Below are positions 17,835 through 26,374 of a stretch of 64,000 bases of DNA, piece by piece. The notes under the pieces are model-generated. The model ran no database searches. It was not told where the DNA came from and saw only the letters and a program-made list of their open reading frames with translations. Within the stretch, counting starts at the first letter, position 1. Every line of letters begins with the position of its first letter. This stretch comes from Chitinophaga arvensicola (GTDB lineage: Bacteria; Bacteroidota; Bacteroidia; Chitinophagales; Chitinophagaceae), in assembly GCF_900110835.1 (NCBI RefSeq), contig NZ_FOJG01000001.1, positions 3,255,499 through 3,319,498 of the forward strand, read 5' to 3'. The position numbers and the translations under genes are program-made.

Positions 17835-17864
17835 AAGCGGGTGCATCGTCAGATACACCTGCTT
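17835..17864. terminator. Bidirectional terminator between convergent genes
   Basis: Stem AAGCGGGTG (17835-17843) with CACCTGCTT (17856-17864), one G-U pair, followed by TTATTTTTT on the plus strand and preceded by an A-run that gives T residues on the minus strand. The core AAGCGGGTGC also occurs in the terminator at 3096. Confidence 0.85.
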
Positions 17865-17881
17865 TTATTTTTTAAGGAAGA

Positions 17882-18730
17882 TCAGATACTGTTCTTGCCA
17901 ATGACGGTCCAGTCGTCATTACCATGGCCTTTTTCGATCCAGCGATCCATTTCGGCGGCAATGGCAGGTATCACTGCTAAAGTAAGATTGCCTTTTTTCG
18001 CGGCATCAATAAACAGCTGTGTATCTTTCCGGGCCATGTTCAGCTCCCAGGAAGGGTTGTTGTAAGTGCCTGAAGTCATCCGCTGTAAACGGGCCGGCAG
18101 TGCGGCGCCCGGGTTCCAGGAACTGAACAGGGAACTCACATCGCTTACCGGGATCTCCAGTGCTTTGGCCAGAGATAAAGTATCTGCCAGGGCGGCGGTT
18201 AATCCTACCAGGAAGCTGTTGCCGATCAGTTTCATACCAGCGGCTTTACCGGGAGCATCGCCCAGGTTGATCACCATGCCTGTCATTTTGGATAGGGCGG
18301 GTTGCCAGGTGCTGATCACCGCCTGATCGCCGGAAACCAGCATATTACCGCTGCTCTCCAGTGCGTTGGCCGGTCCCATGAACACAGGTGCATGCAGATA
18401 GGTGAAGCCACGCTCTTTCCAGGCTTTTGTTCTGGCAATGGCGCCTTCCGCAGAAGTGGTGGTATGATCAATGATCACGGCGCCGGGCTTTAAACCGGGC
18501 GTAGCTGCTGCCAGTACTTCATCTACCGTATGATCATCTTTTAAGGTAAGATGAATGCGGTCTGCATTTCTCACTGCGTCGGTAACGTCTGCAAATGCTT
18601 TGGCGCCGTAGGTTTCCAGTGCAGTGGCTTTGGAGGCTGTACGGTTCCATACCTGTACAGATTCCCCTTTGCTGATCAGTGCCCTCACAAAATTTGAACC
18701 CAGCAGGCCCATGCCTAAGAATGCTATCAT
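17882..18730 (-). CDS. NAD(P)-dependent beta-hydroxyacid dehydrogenase-family reductase
   Basis: A 282-residue protein with an N-terminal Rossmann motif (GMGLLGSNFVRAL at ~6-18) and the family arrangement of 3-hydroxyisobutyrate dehydrogenase or glyoxylate/succinic semialdehyde reductases: DHTTTS at ~92-97, the GPANALESSG loop, and a helical C-terminal domain with the catalytic Lys in GMKLIGN. Substrate class is a short beta-hydroxy or semialdehyde acid. It lies downstream of the amidase on the same strand with a 74-base gap. Confidence 0.85.
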   Translation of the reverse strand: MIAFLGMGLLGSNFVRALISKGESVQVWNRTASKATALETYGAKAFADVTDAVRNADRIHLTLKDDHTVDEVLAAATPGLKPGAVIIDHTTTSAEGAIARTKAWKERGFTYLHAPVFMGPANALESSGNMLVSGDQAVISTWQPALSKMTGMVINLGDAPGKAAGMKLIGNSFLVGLTAALADTLSLAKALEIPVSDVSSLFSSWNPGAALPARLQRMTSGTYNNPSWELNMARKDTQLFIDAAKKGNLTLAVIPAIAAEMDRWIEKGHGNDDWTVIGKNSI

Positions 18731-18804
18731 AAACCTTTTTTACCGAAGATAAGGAAATTATACCCTCGTCACAGGAGAGCTGAACTGCCATGCAGCAGGT
18801 TTCC

Positions 18805-20253
18805 TCATGATTGCCTGCCCGCATAGAGCAATGGGGTACGACCGCTCCAGGGCGCCGCTTTTTCCAGTTGTGCAGCGAGCTGCAATAACAGCGCATCATT
18901 TCCCATCCTGGAAGAGAAGGTAACGCCAACGGGTATACCATGTTCATCGAAACCCATCGGTAAGCTGATGGCAGGTACGCCGGCGATATTGAATACCTGT
19001 CCGAACGGCGCTGCAGCACAGGCCTCCCGCACCCAATCTGCCCACCGGATGCCCGCTGCGTGGCCATCCACGCTGCCAGCCAACGGTGCCGTGATGGCGG
19101 TAGTTGGGGTGATCATCACGTCATAGTTTTCATAAAAGCGCCCCGCCGCTCTGGCTACTGTATTGGTATATTCCACTACCCGGATAAGATCCCGGGCCGA
19201 CAATTTTTTCCCTGCTTCATAACCGCTGAGGGTAAACCGCTCCAGGGTATCAGTGGAAACAGGCTGCTGCATTGCGGCCGACAATTGCGTTACCCCATAC
19301 GTCGTATAGGCGGCCCAGATGGTGTTCATACAATCCAGCAATGCTGCTTCTTCCAGCGCAAAACGTTGCTCCTCTACTTCATGCCCGAGAGAGCTACACA
19401 ACTGTGCCGCCGCCAGGGTGGCATTTACGACTGCCGGGTGCAGCGGGGCCGACAACCAGGGTTCCAGGTTGAGCGCTATTTTTAGTTTTGTGGGTGGATG
19501 TGTCAATGCGGCCGTATAGGAAAATTGGGGTGGCGTGTAATAAAACTCACCCGCCGCAGGGCCGGCAGTGGCATCCAGTGCGGCAGCTGCATCCCGCACG
19601 CTGCGGGTAAGCACATGCTGCACTGCCAGTCCAAAAAAGAACTGCCCCATATCCGGTCCTACCGGGTTGAGGTTGCGGCTGGGCTTTAACCCCACCAGTC
19701 CTGTAAATGCCGCTGGTATCCGGATAGACCCGGCCAGGTCGGTGGCATGTGCCATAGGCACCATACCCGATGCCACCGCTGCTGCAGCGCCACCAGAAGA
19801 GCCCCCGGGCGTATAAGCCGGATTCCACGGATTGCGCGTAATACCACCCGCTACCGACGAGGTATCCGTAGAGCCTCCAAATTCAGAAGTAGTGGTCCGG
19901 CCCAGGATCAACAGTCCGGCAGCTTTGTACCGTTTCACCAGTTCGGAGTCGTGGTCCGGTTGAAAACCTTTTGTCAAACGGCTGCCCATTTCCTGGTGTT
20001 TACCTGCCTCCGCAGCGCCCAGGTCTTTCAGCAGGAAAGGCACACCTCCAAAAGGTTCATCTTTCCCCCTGTGTTGATCGCTAAAAGTATTTCCCCGTTC
20101 GGGATACACTTCTGCCAGGGCATTCAAAGCGGGATTCAGGGTTTCAATGGCCTGTAATGCAGCCTGGGCTACTTCATGGCGACTCACTTGTCCCTGCCTG
20201 ATTAAGGCCGCCAGTCCTACTGCATCATAGCTGGCATATGCTGTTATAGTCAT
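18805..20253 (-). CDS. Amidase signature-family hydrolase
   Basis: A 482-residue protein when started at MTITAYASYD (ATG at 20251-20253). The open frame continues to 20763, but that part overlaps the divergent AraC gene and does not resemble amidases. The Ser-cisSer-Lys triad is in place: Lys76 in FLLKDLG, Ser152 in GGSSGG and Ser176 in DLAGSIRIPA. It hydrolyses an amide; the lack of neighbouring gat genes argues against GatA. There is no signal peptide, so it is cytosolic. Confidence 0.92.
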   Translation of the reverse strand: MTITAYASYDAVGLAALIRQGQVSRHEVAQAALQAIETLNPALNALAEVYPERGNTFSDQHRGKDEPFGGVPFLLKDLGAAEAGKHQEMGSRLTKGFQPDHDSELVKRYKAAGLLILGRTTTSEFGGSTDTSSVAGGITRNPWNPAYTPGGSSGGAAAAVASGMVPMAHATDLAGSIRIPAAFTGLVGLKPSRNLNPVGPDMGQFFFGLAVQHVLTRSVRDAAAALDATAGPAAGEFYYTPPQFSYTAALTHPPTKLKIALNLEPWLSAPLHPAVVNATLAAAQLCSSLGHEVEEQRFALEEAALLDCMNTIWAAYTTYGVTQLSAAMQQPVSTDTLERFTLSGYEAGKKLSARDLIRVVEYTNTVARAAGRFYENYDVMITPTTAITAPLAGSVDGHAAGIRWADWVREACAAAPFGQVFNIAGVPAISLPMGFDEHGIPVGVTFSSRMGNDALLLQLAAQLEKAAPWSGRTPLLYAGRQS

Positions 20254-20340
20254 CTTTCCTGTTTTTGATATTGGCAAAATTATACCGGTAAGAGGGGTTT
20301 GTATAGGTACGATTTTGCTATTATCAGGTATATTTACACC

Positions 20341-21237
20341 ATGAAAGGAAATCTGCATTATCCATTTGAGATCAGTTATAAAATATTGGAAGCAGGGGAG
20401 AAACAACAACGCCAAACCAATAATTTCTTTGAGTTGGTCTATATCCTGGAAGGCAATGGCAGGCAAACAATCAACCAGCATGCCTTCGATTATGCTGCCG
20501 GTCACCTGTTGCTGATTACACCGCAGGACGGGAGCGCTTTCCAGGTGAGTACACCCACCCATATGTTGCTGATCGGGTTTGATGATATCTACATCCGGTC
20601 GGCTGCATTCTCCGGTAATGAACGGGAGCGGGAAGCATGGATTAAACGGCTGGAATTTATCCTGCAACATGCGAACCATGAACCGGGCTGCATACTCACG
20701 GACCAACCGCATAAAATGCTGGCAAAGGCAATGGTGGAAACGCTTGTGGCAGAGTATGCGCATTGCGACCTGTATAGCAAGGAGCTGATTAACCAGATGG
20801 TAAACAGTCTTATTATCCTGGTGGCCCGTGCCATTGCCAAACGATTACCCGATAAATTCACCCCGGTAGCGGATAAAAAAACACTGGATATTTTCCAATA
20901 CATCCATGAACATATTTATGAACCGGAACAACTGAAGGTAAGCGCCATCTGCCGGTATTTTAATATCTCACCCAATTACCTTGGTAAATTTTTTAAGCGG
21001 CAGGCAGATGAAACCCTGCAACAATATATCCAGCATTATAAAATAAAAATGGTGGAAACGAGATTGCTGCACAGCGATATGCGCATCAACGAAATTGTTG
21101 CGGAGTTGAATTTTACAGATGAGAGTCATCTCAACAGGCTCTTTAAAAAATATAAAGGAATGAGCGCCTCGCAATACCGGAAAACCATGTGGAATGCTGA
21201 TATCAGTGGGGGTGCGAAAAAAGATACGGGGAGATGA
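20341..21237 (+). CDS. AraC-family transcriptional regulator
   Basis: A 298-residue protein when started at the ATG at 20341. It has an N-terminal cupin-like sensing domain (~1-150) and two C-terminal helix-turn-helices (~195-290; SPNYLGKFFKRQ, then INEIVAELNFTDESHLNRLFKKY). It is divergent from the amidase (87-base gap) and converges on PUL1. The last codons and the TGA lie inside the PUL1 terminator hairpin. Likely targets are the divergent amidase or PUL1; neither is shown. Confidence 0.93.
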   Translation: MKGNLHYPFEISYKILEAGEKQQRQTNNFFELVYILEGNGRQTINQHAFDYAAGHLLLITPQDGSAFQVSTPTHMLLIGFDDIYIRSAAFSGNEREREAWIKRLEFILQHANHEPGCILTDQPHKMLAKAMVETLVAEYAHCDLYSKELINQMVNSLIILVARAIAKRLPDKFTPVADKKTLDIFQYIHEHIYEPEQLKVSAICRYFNISPNYLGKFFKRQADETLQQYIQHYKIKMVETRLLHSDMRINEIVAELNFTDESHLNRLFKKYKGMSASQYRKTMWNADISGGAKKDTGR

Positions 21238-21268
21238 TAACGTCTTGCGGTTATCATCTCCCCGTATC
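21223..21268 (-). terminator. Terminator of PUL1, overlapping the end of the araC-type gene
   Basis: A perfect 19-bp stem (21223-21241 with 21250-21268) and an 8-base loop. On the minus strand it is followed by TTTTTTCGC, 19 bases after the GH29 stop. The left arm contains the last codons and TGA (21235-21237) of the plus-strand AraC gene. Confidence 0.88.
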
Positions 21269-21286
21269 CCGAACCAGTTACTGATC

Positions 21287-22708
21287 TTAAGTTTTGGCCT
21301 TTTCAAAATGGCCTCCCTCTGCACCTGCCGCCCGGCTGGTTTGCAGCAGGATCACAAAAGGCGCATGCCGGGGCGCATTCCCCACGGGAATAAAATATTC
21401 ATTCTTTCCGATCAGTTCCGGTGTAACCGGCTGACCTGACGCTGACGCCTCTGCTAAAGTGGTTTTCGCCGGTAATTTTACCCGCAGGTTGCCCGATACC
21501 GGTACATTGAATACTACCATAAATACGCTGTCGCCCCTGCGGGTATAATAACCCCAGTCGGGTTTGCCAAGACCGGCCTCCGAAGCGCCATAAACCGCGC
21601 TGCCGTTTACTTTCATCCAGTTGCCTATTTCCTGCATACGTTGCACCTCTTCACTGCGGAAAGTACCGTCTGCTTTTGGACCGAAATTAAGAACGAAGTT
21701 GCCACCCAGTGAGGTCGATTTTACCAGCATTTCTATCAGTTCATTAGACGATTTGATATGGCCCAGCCAATGTGCATGATATCCCCATTGGTTTTCGGGA
21801 ATGGTCATTACACCTTCCCAATCGTTGCCATGCACATCTGCCGGTTGTTCCGGCAGCTTGCGTTCCCAGCCCTGTTCATAATCACCCATCAGATGATTGT
21901 TGGAGTCGAAATGCCGCGCCCCGCGTTCATCAGCGCGTAAGCGGCTGCCAATGATCAGCCCCGGATGCAGCTTTTGCAGGTATTGCTCCAACTCATCGGA
22001 GAAAGCGCCATCATTTTTCCAGGAATCATCCCAGGTGCCATCAAACCAGAAACCCTTTACCGTAGGGTATTTTACCAGCAGTTCGGTCAACTGGTTCTTT
22101 ACAAATACTTTAAAGCGTTTGTATGCTGCACTGTCGGCCGGTGTTTTTAGTGAAGTGCGCCAATCGGGATGGTTCCAGTCGATAATAGAAAAGTAGAGAT
22201 ATACGTCGATACCCTTTTTATTGTACGCCTCTACCATCGGACCGATGATATCTTTTTTGTAGGGAGAAGCAGCTACCGTGTAGCGGGTATACTTACTTGG
22301 CCATAAACAAAATCCGTCATGGTGTTTGGTGGTGATGATCATGTAACCGGCGCCCATATCTTTCGCCTGTTGTGCCCACTGCTCCGGATGATAATTCACC
22401 GGGTTAAACTGTTTGTATAACTGGTCGTACACAGCGGTCGGCATTTCCTTCCATGATCGTATCCATTCTGCTGCGCCGTTATAGATTTTGCCATTCCATT
22501 CTCCACCGGCAATGGCATACAAACCCCAGTGGACGAATTGCCCGAAGCGCAGGGATCTCCAGCGGGCCATGTCCGCATCGGTTCTGTTGCCGCTGCGGTG
22601 AGCGCCGTGTTGGAGGGGAATACTGTCTTTGTTGGGTGAGCTTTGCGCGTTGCTGTGCAGCTGTACCAGTAGCAACACGGCTGCAGCTGCCATAAATATT
22701 TTCTTCAT
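21287..22708 (-). CDS. GH29 alpha-L-fucosidase, exported
   Basis: A 473-residue protein with a signal peptide of ~21 residues (VQLHSNAQ). The GH29 barrel starts with MARWRSLRFGQFVHWGLYA at ~47-65; the nucleophile Asp lies in the GFWFDGTWDDS motif near residue 220. A C-terminal beta domain follows. It releases L-fucose from glycans in the periplasm or at the surface. It is the last gene of PUL1, 9 bases after the GH2 gene. Confidence 0.94.
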   Translation of the reverse strand: MKKIFMAAAAVLLLVQLHSNAQSSPNKDSIPLQHGAHRSGNRTDADMARWRSLRFGQFVHWGLYAIAGGEWNGKIYNGAAEWIRSWKEMPTAVYDQLYKQFNPVNYHPEQWAQQAKDMGAGYMIITTKHHDGFCLWPSKYTRYTVAASPYKKDIIGPMVEAYNKKGIDVYLYFSIIDWNHPDWRTSLKTPADSAAYKRFKVFVKNQLTELLVKYPTVKGFWFDGTWDDSWKNDGAFSDELEQYLQKLHPGLIIGSRLRADERGARHFDSNNHLMGDYEQGWERKLPEQPADVHGNDWEGVMTIPENQWGYHAHWLGHIKSSNELIEMLVKSTSLGGNFVLNFGPKADGTFRSEEVQRMQEIGNWMKVNGSAVYGASEAGLGKPDWGYYTRRGDSVFMVVFNVPVSGNLRVKLPAKTTLAEASASGQPVTPELIGKNEYFIPVGNAPRHAPFVILLQTSRAAGAEGGHFEKAKT

Positions 22709-22717
22709 TGTTCCGCT

Positions 22718-24766
22718 TTAATGGGTCCAGGTAATCGTATCCGTATATACTTTGCCGTTATGTACGCCTGAAGCGGTAAGCGTGTTCACGCCTTTCTTCA
22801 GTAGTAGCCCGTCAAAGATAAAATCTTTATTATTGGCGCCTGCGTGGCCGGCAACAGGTGTGCCGTTATTCAGCGTCAGTGTTACCTTCTCCAGGTTACT
22901 GAACACTTCTGCGTGTACCCGTTCGGGTAAGCAGACATTATTCCGCCGCTCAGCAATATAGATCATGGGCGCCGGATTCCAGTTGGCCTTATACCAGTAG
23001 AATGCATCTTTTTTCTGCTTCCGGTCGTAGGTGATCAAACCTTTCAGGTTGCGTGCATTCACGCCACCGCGATTCCACATCGGTACCGCAAATTCAAACA
23101 TATTCCACAGGTAAGAAGCGGTAATATAAGGATGCTTTTCTATCACTGACCATTGTTTTACATGCGTGGCAGTCTGATAGGTTTCGGGAAAGAACTGCCC
23201 GCTTACCGGATCAAAATCTGTGCTCAGCGTATCGGTATGCTGGTTGATGTTGCCATCTGCGCCATACTCGGTGAGCATCAGCTTATATCCGGGATAATTT
23301 TTTTCCAGTCCGGATACCCATTCTTCGATGTCGCCGATGCTGCCTTCATACCAACCGAAATAACGGTTCATTCCCTGTATATCGGTGGCCAGGTTAGCCG
23401 GACGGTTCATTTCTCCATACCCGCTCACCGCTACCGTGTACCGGTCCGGATCTTCTGTTTTGGCCAGGTCATTCAGCTGACGGGTCACAACCGCTACATA
23501 TTCATCCGGTGTTTTGGCATATACTTCGTTGTGCATACCCCACACGTAAATGGAAGGGTGGTTAAAGTTTTGCCGGATCAGTTCTGTCAGCTGCTGCCGC
23601 GCGTTCTCACTTTCTTTTCCGGAGAAGTTATTGACAAAGGGAATCTCTGCCCAGATCACAAAACCCATGCTGTCACATTGTGAATAGAGATACTCCGATT
23701 GCTGGTAATGCGCAAAGCGGATGGTAGTAGCACCTATTTCACGGATCAGATCCAGGTCTGTTTTGTGTTGCGCATTGCTGAGGGCATTGCCGCAATCCTG
23801 CCATTCCTGGTGACGGGTCACACCGTGCATCACATAAGGTTGTCCGTTCAGTAAACAACCTTTACCGGCCACTACTTCAAAGCTACGCAGCCCCAGCGGC
23901 TGTGTCACGGCGTCTGCCAGTTTTCCCCCGGTCATCACGGAGGTGGTGAGGGAGTAGAGATAAGGATCTTTGATGCCATTCCACAAATGCGGGCGATTCA
24001 CGGGCAACTCCTGCCGGATAATGTTGATGCCCTGAGGCGAGAGGGTGACCGTTTTTACGGTAAAGGCTACACGCTTTCCATTCGCATCTTTTATCTCCGT
24101 TTGTACCTGTACGTTAGTGGCCTGTGATTGCTTGTTTTCCAGTTTGGCCATCACCGCCACGGTAGCCTTTTGCGCACTGACGTTTTTCTGTGTAATATAG
24201 ATGCCGGGAGAAGCATAGTCGGTGGTGGTAATGTTGATATCATTGGTGATGAGGAGATTCACCGGGCGGTAAATTCCTCCGAAAATACCAAACAGGAAAT
24301 TATTGACGGGCAGCACATCTTCCCGGGCTTTGTTATTGGCTTTCACCACAACAGTATTCATCTCTCCATACTTCACTACATGTGTGATCTCAAAGCAAAA
24401 GGCGGCATAAGAACCTTTGTGTTCCCCTATAAAACGGTTGTTGACGTATAGTCCTGCTACGGAGCCCACGCCGTCGAAACGGAGGAATAATCTTTTCCCT
24501 TTCAGCTGGGCTGCTACGTTGAAAGTCTTGCGGTAACAAGCTTCCCCGGCATAGAAGTTTTTACCTTCCTGCATATCCCGGTTATTCCAGGTATGCGGAA
24601 TGGTAACTTGGGTCCATGCCGTATCGGTCTGGTCTTTCTCTGCCAGGAGCGGACCTTTTCTGAAGTCCCATCCGTCGTTGAAAGGAATTACCTGTCTGCC
24701 TTGCTGTGCGTACCCCTGTAAACACAGGAGTACGCACAGCAAAGCGATGATACCATATTTTTTCAT
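22718..24766 (-). CDS. GH2 beta-galactosidase-like glycoside hydrolase, exported
   Basis: A 682-residue protein with a signal peptide (~1-20, LQGYAQ). It has the GH2 order: N-terminal jelly-roll sugar-binding domain, immunoglobulin-like domain, then the catalytic barrel with acid/base Glu in WGMHNEVY and nucleophile Glu in MLTEYGADG. It is shorter than LacZ and lacks the large C-terminal domain, as is common in Bacteroidota PULs. Specificity is probably a beta-galactoside, but beta-glucuronide or beta-mannoside cannot be excluded. It sits between susD and GH29 with 8-9 base gaps. Confidence 0.9.
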   Translation of the reverse strand: MKKYGIIALLCVLLCLQGYAQQGRQVIPFNDGWDFRKGPLLAEKDQTDTAWTQVTIPHTWNNRDMQEGKNFYAGEACYRKTFNVAAQLKGKRLFLRFDGVGSVAGLYVNNRFIGEHKGSYAAFCFEITHVVKYGEMNTVVVKANNKAREDVLPVNNFLFGIFGGIYRPVNLLITNDINITTTDYASPGIYITQKNVSAQKATVAVMAKLENKQSQATNVQVQTEIKDANGKRVAFTVKTVTLSPQGINIIRQELPVNRPHLWNGIKDPYLYSLTTSVMTGGKLADAVTQPLGLRSFEVVAGKGCLLNGQPYVMHGVTRHQEWQDCGNALSNAQHKTDLDLIREIGATTIRFAHYQQSEYLYSQCDSMGFVIWAEIPFVNNFSGKESENARQQLTELIRQNFNHPSIYVWGMHNEVYAKTPDEYVAVVTRQLNDLAKTEDPDRYTVAVSGYGEMNRPANLATDIQGMNRYFGWYEGSIGDIEEWVSGLEKNYPGYKLMLTEYGADGNINQHTDTLSTDFDPVSGQFFPETYQTATHVKQWSVIEKHPYITASYLWNMFEFAVPMWNRGGVNARNLKGLITYDRKQKKDAFYWYKANWNPAPMIYIAERRNNVCLPERVHAEVFSNLEKVTLTLNNGTPVAGHAGANNKDFIFDGLLLKKGVNTLTASGVHNGKVYTDTITWTH

Positions 24767-24774
24767 CGTTCTTA

Positions 24775-26358
24775 TTATTTGGAATAGCCGGTGTTCTGTG
24801 TGAGTACGGCATCTTTGTTCACATCAATTTCGGTTTGCGGAATGGGCAGGTGGATATTAAAATCGCTGATGGTAGGCGCTACTTTCGGGTTGTATTTTTT
24901 TACGCGTTCCACCAGTTTGTTGGTGCGGATCAGCGTCAACCGGCGCAGCTCTTCTGCGGTGAGTTCCCGGGCTCTTTCATCCAGGATATAATCCAGCGTT
25001 ACGTCGCTGCCTTGCACCTGTTTTGCATGGGCGCGGTCGCGGATCACATTGATGCTGGTGGCAGCATCGCCCGGACGACCCTGTAGCAGCTGTGCTTCGG
25101 CCATAAGCAGGTAGGTTTCGCCCAGGCGCATCTGTATCCTGTCTTTGTACGATTGCGCACCCTGTATGTCCTGTGGCTGGAACTCATACCATTTGGTGGT
25201 ATGTGCATAGATGTTCTGCACCGTATCAAATCCGCTGACGATCACCGGTTGGCCGTATTTAGGAGATGCCGGATCATTGTAATAATAATTGCGGCGGATG
25301 TTGTAAGGTGAATTACGCATGTCGTCTTTGGTGTACAGGTCATATGTCCACCAATTGGTAGGCCGTATTCTGCCGATACCGCGACCTCCCAGTGAGTCGC
25401 ATACTTTCATCCCTGCCACGTTTACATAAAACGGTCCCCATTCGCGGCGATGCTGATCAAAGTCGGCCCCGCCGCCGGTAACGTTATAGTTCTGTTCAAT
25501 AACCCAGATGGCTTCTGTATTTCCCTGGCTGCGCCGCATATTACCATAGGTAAACATATCGGCAAACGGATCGCCTGGCTGCGATGCTTTCACGCCATAA
25601 CGGTTGTTAATGAGCGTAAAGAACTTGCTGTCGATGATCCTTTTAGCAGCCGCTTCTGCATCTGCAGGCTTGTTGGCGCGGAGCAACGCTTCGGCCAGCA
25701 GCTGCGTGGCGGCAAATTTATTGATCCTGCCTTGTTTGGTCACATGCGCAGGATCAGGAAGATTGGCCTCTGCAAAAGTGAGGTCTGTAATGATCTGCTG
25801 GATTACCTCGGCTTCTTTTGTTCTTGTGTAATCGGTGCGTGGACTGCTCACAGGCGCCACTACCAGTGGCACATCTCCAAAAAGGATAGACAACTGGTTA
25901 TAAGCATAGGCACGGAAAAAAGAGGCTTCTGCTTTGTAAAAACTCCGTTGTGCATCAGTGATACTCGCTTTCGGATTGGCGGTGGCCGCAATGATCACAT
26001 TGGCTGCGTTGATCAGCTTATAGTTCCAGTTCCAGATCAGGGGAAGGGAACTGGTTTGTGAGTTGAGGTTCTGATAGTTCTCAAAAGGCGCCTGTACAGT
26101 ATTGGGCTGACCTGTGATGGCCATATCGGTCCCTACATAGAAGGTAGCCAGCAAGCCCTGTGTATTGCTGTAGTCATTGCGCATTACGCTGAGCATCCCG
26201 GTGCTGGCGGCTTCGAAGCCGAGCTGGTCTATGAGTGTATTGTCCGGTGCGTAACTGGATTTTAACTGTTCGTCGAGGAAGCTTTTACTGCAGGATGATA
26301 TTGTCATTAGCGACATGCCCGCCAGCACAAATCTGTATATATATTTAAAGTGGTTCAT
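24775..26358 (-). CDS. SusD/RagB-family outer-membrane glycan-binding lipoprotein (PUL1)
   Basis: A 527-residue lipoprotein; the lipobox is around residue 23 (TISSCSKSF). TPR-like helices at the N-terminus and the C-terminal SusD signature (RMGETYLLMAEAQLLQG, then LDYILDERARELTAEELRRLTLIR) are clear. It caps the SusC porin and delivers oligosaccharide. It is encoded 16 bases after susC and 8 bases before the GH2 gene. Confidence 0.95.
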   Translation of the reverse strand: MNHFKYIYRFVLAGMSLMTISSCSKSFLDEQLKSSYAPDNTLIDQLGFEAASTGMLSVMRNDYSNTQGLLATFYVGTDMAITGQPNTVQAPFENYQNLNSQTSSLPLIWNWNYKLINAANVIIAATANPKASITDAQRSFYKAEASFFRAYAYNQLSILFGDVPLVVAPVSSPRTDYTRTKEAEVIQQIITDLTFAEANLPDPAHVTKQGRINKFAATQLLAEALLRANKPADAEAAAKRIIDSKFFTLINNRYGVKASQPGDPFADMFTYGNMRRSQGNTEAIWVIEQNYNVTGGGADFDQHRREWGPFYVNVAGMKVCDSLGGRGIGRIRPTNWWTYDLYTKDDMRNSPYNIRRNYYYNDPASPKYGQPVIVSGFDTVQNIYAHTTKWYEFQPQDIQGAQSYKDRIQMRLGETYLLMAEAQLLQGRPGDAATSINVIRDRAHAKQVQGSDVTLDYILDERARELTAEELRRLTLIRTNKLVERVKKYNPKVAPTISDFNIHLPIPQTEIDVNKDAVLTQNTGYSK

Positions 26359-26374
26359 TGTTATCGCTTTTAAA

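Noticed and set aside
20254..20763. N-terminal extension of the amidase frame by 170 codons
   Set aside because: It lies antisense to the AraC gene, does not resemble amidases, and a good family-like start (MTITAYASYD) exists at 20253.
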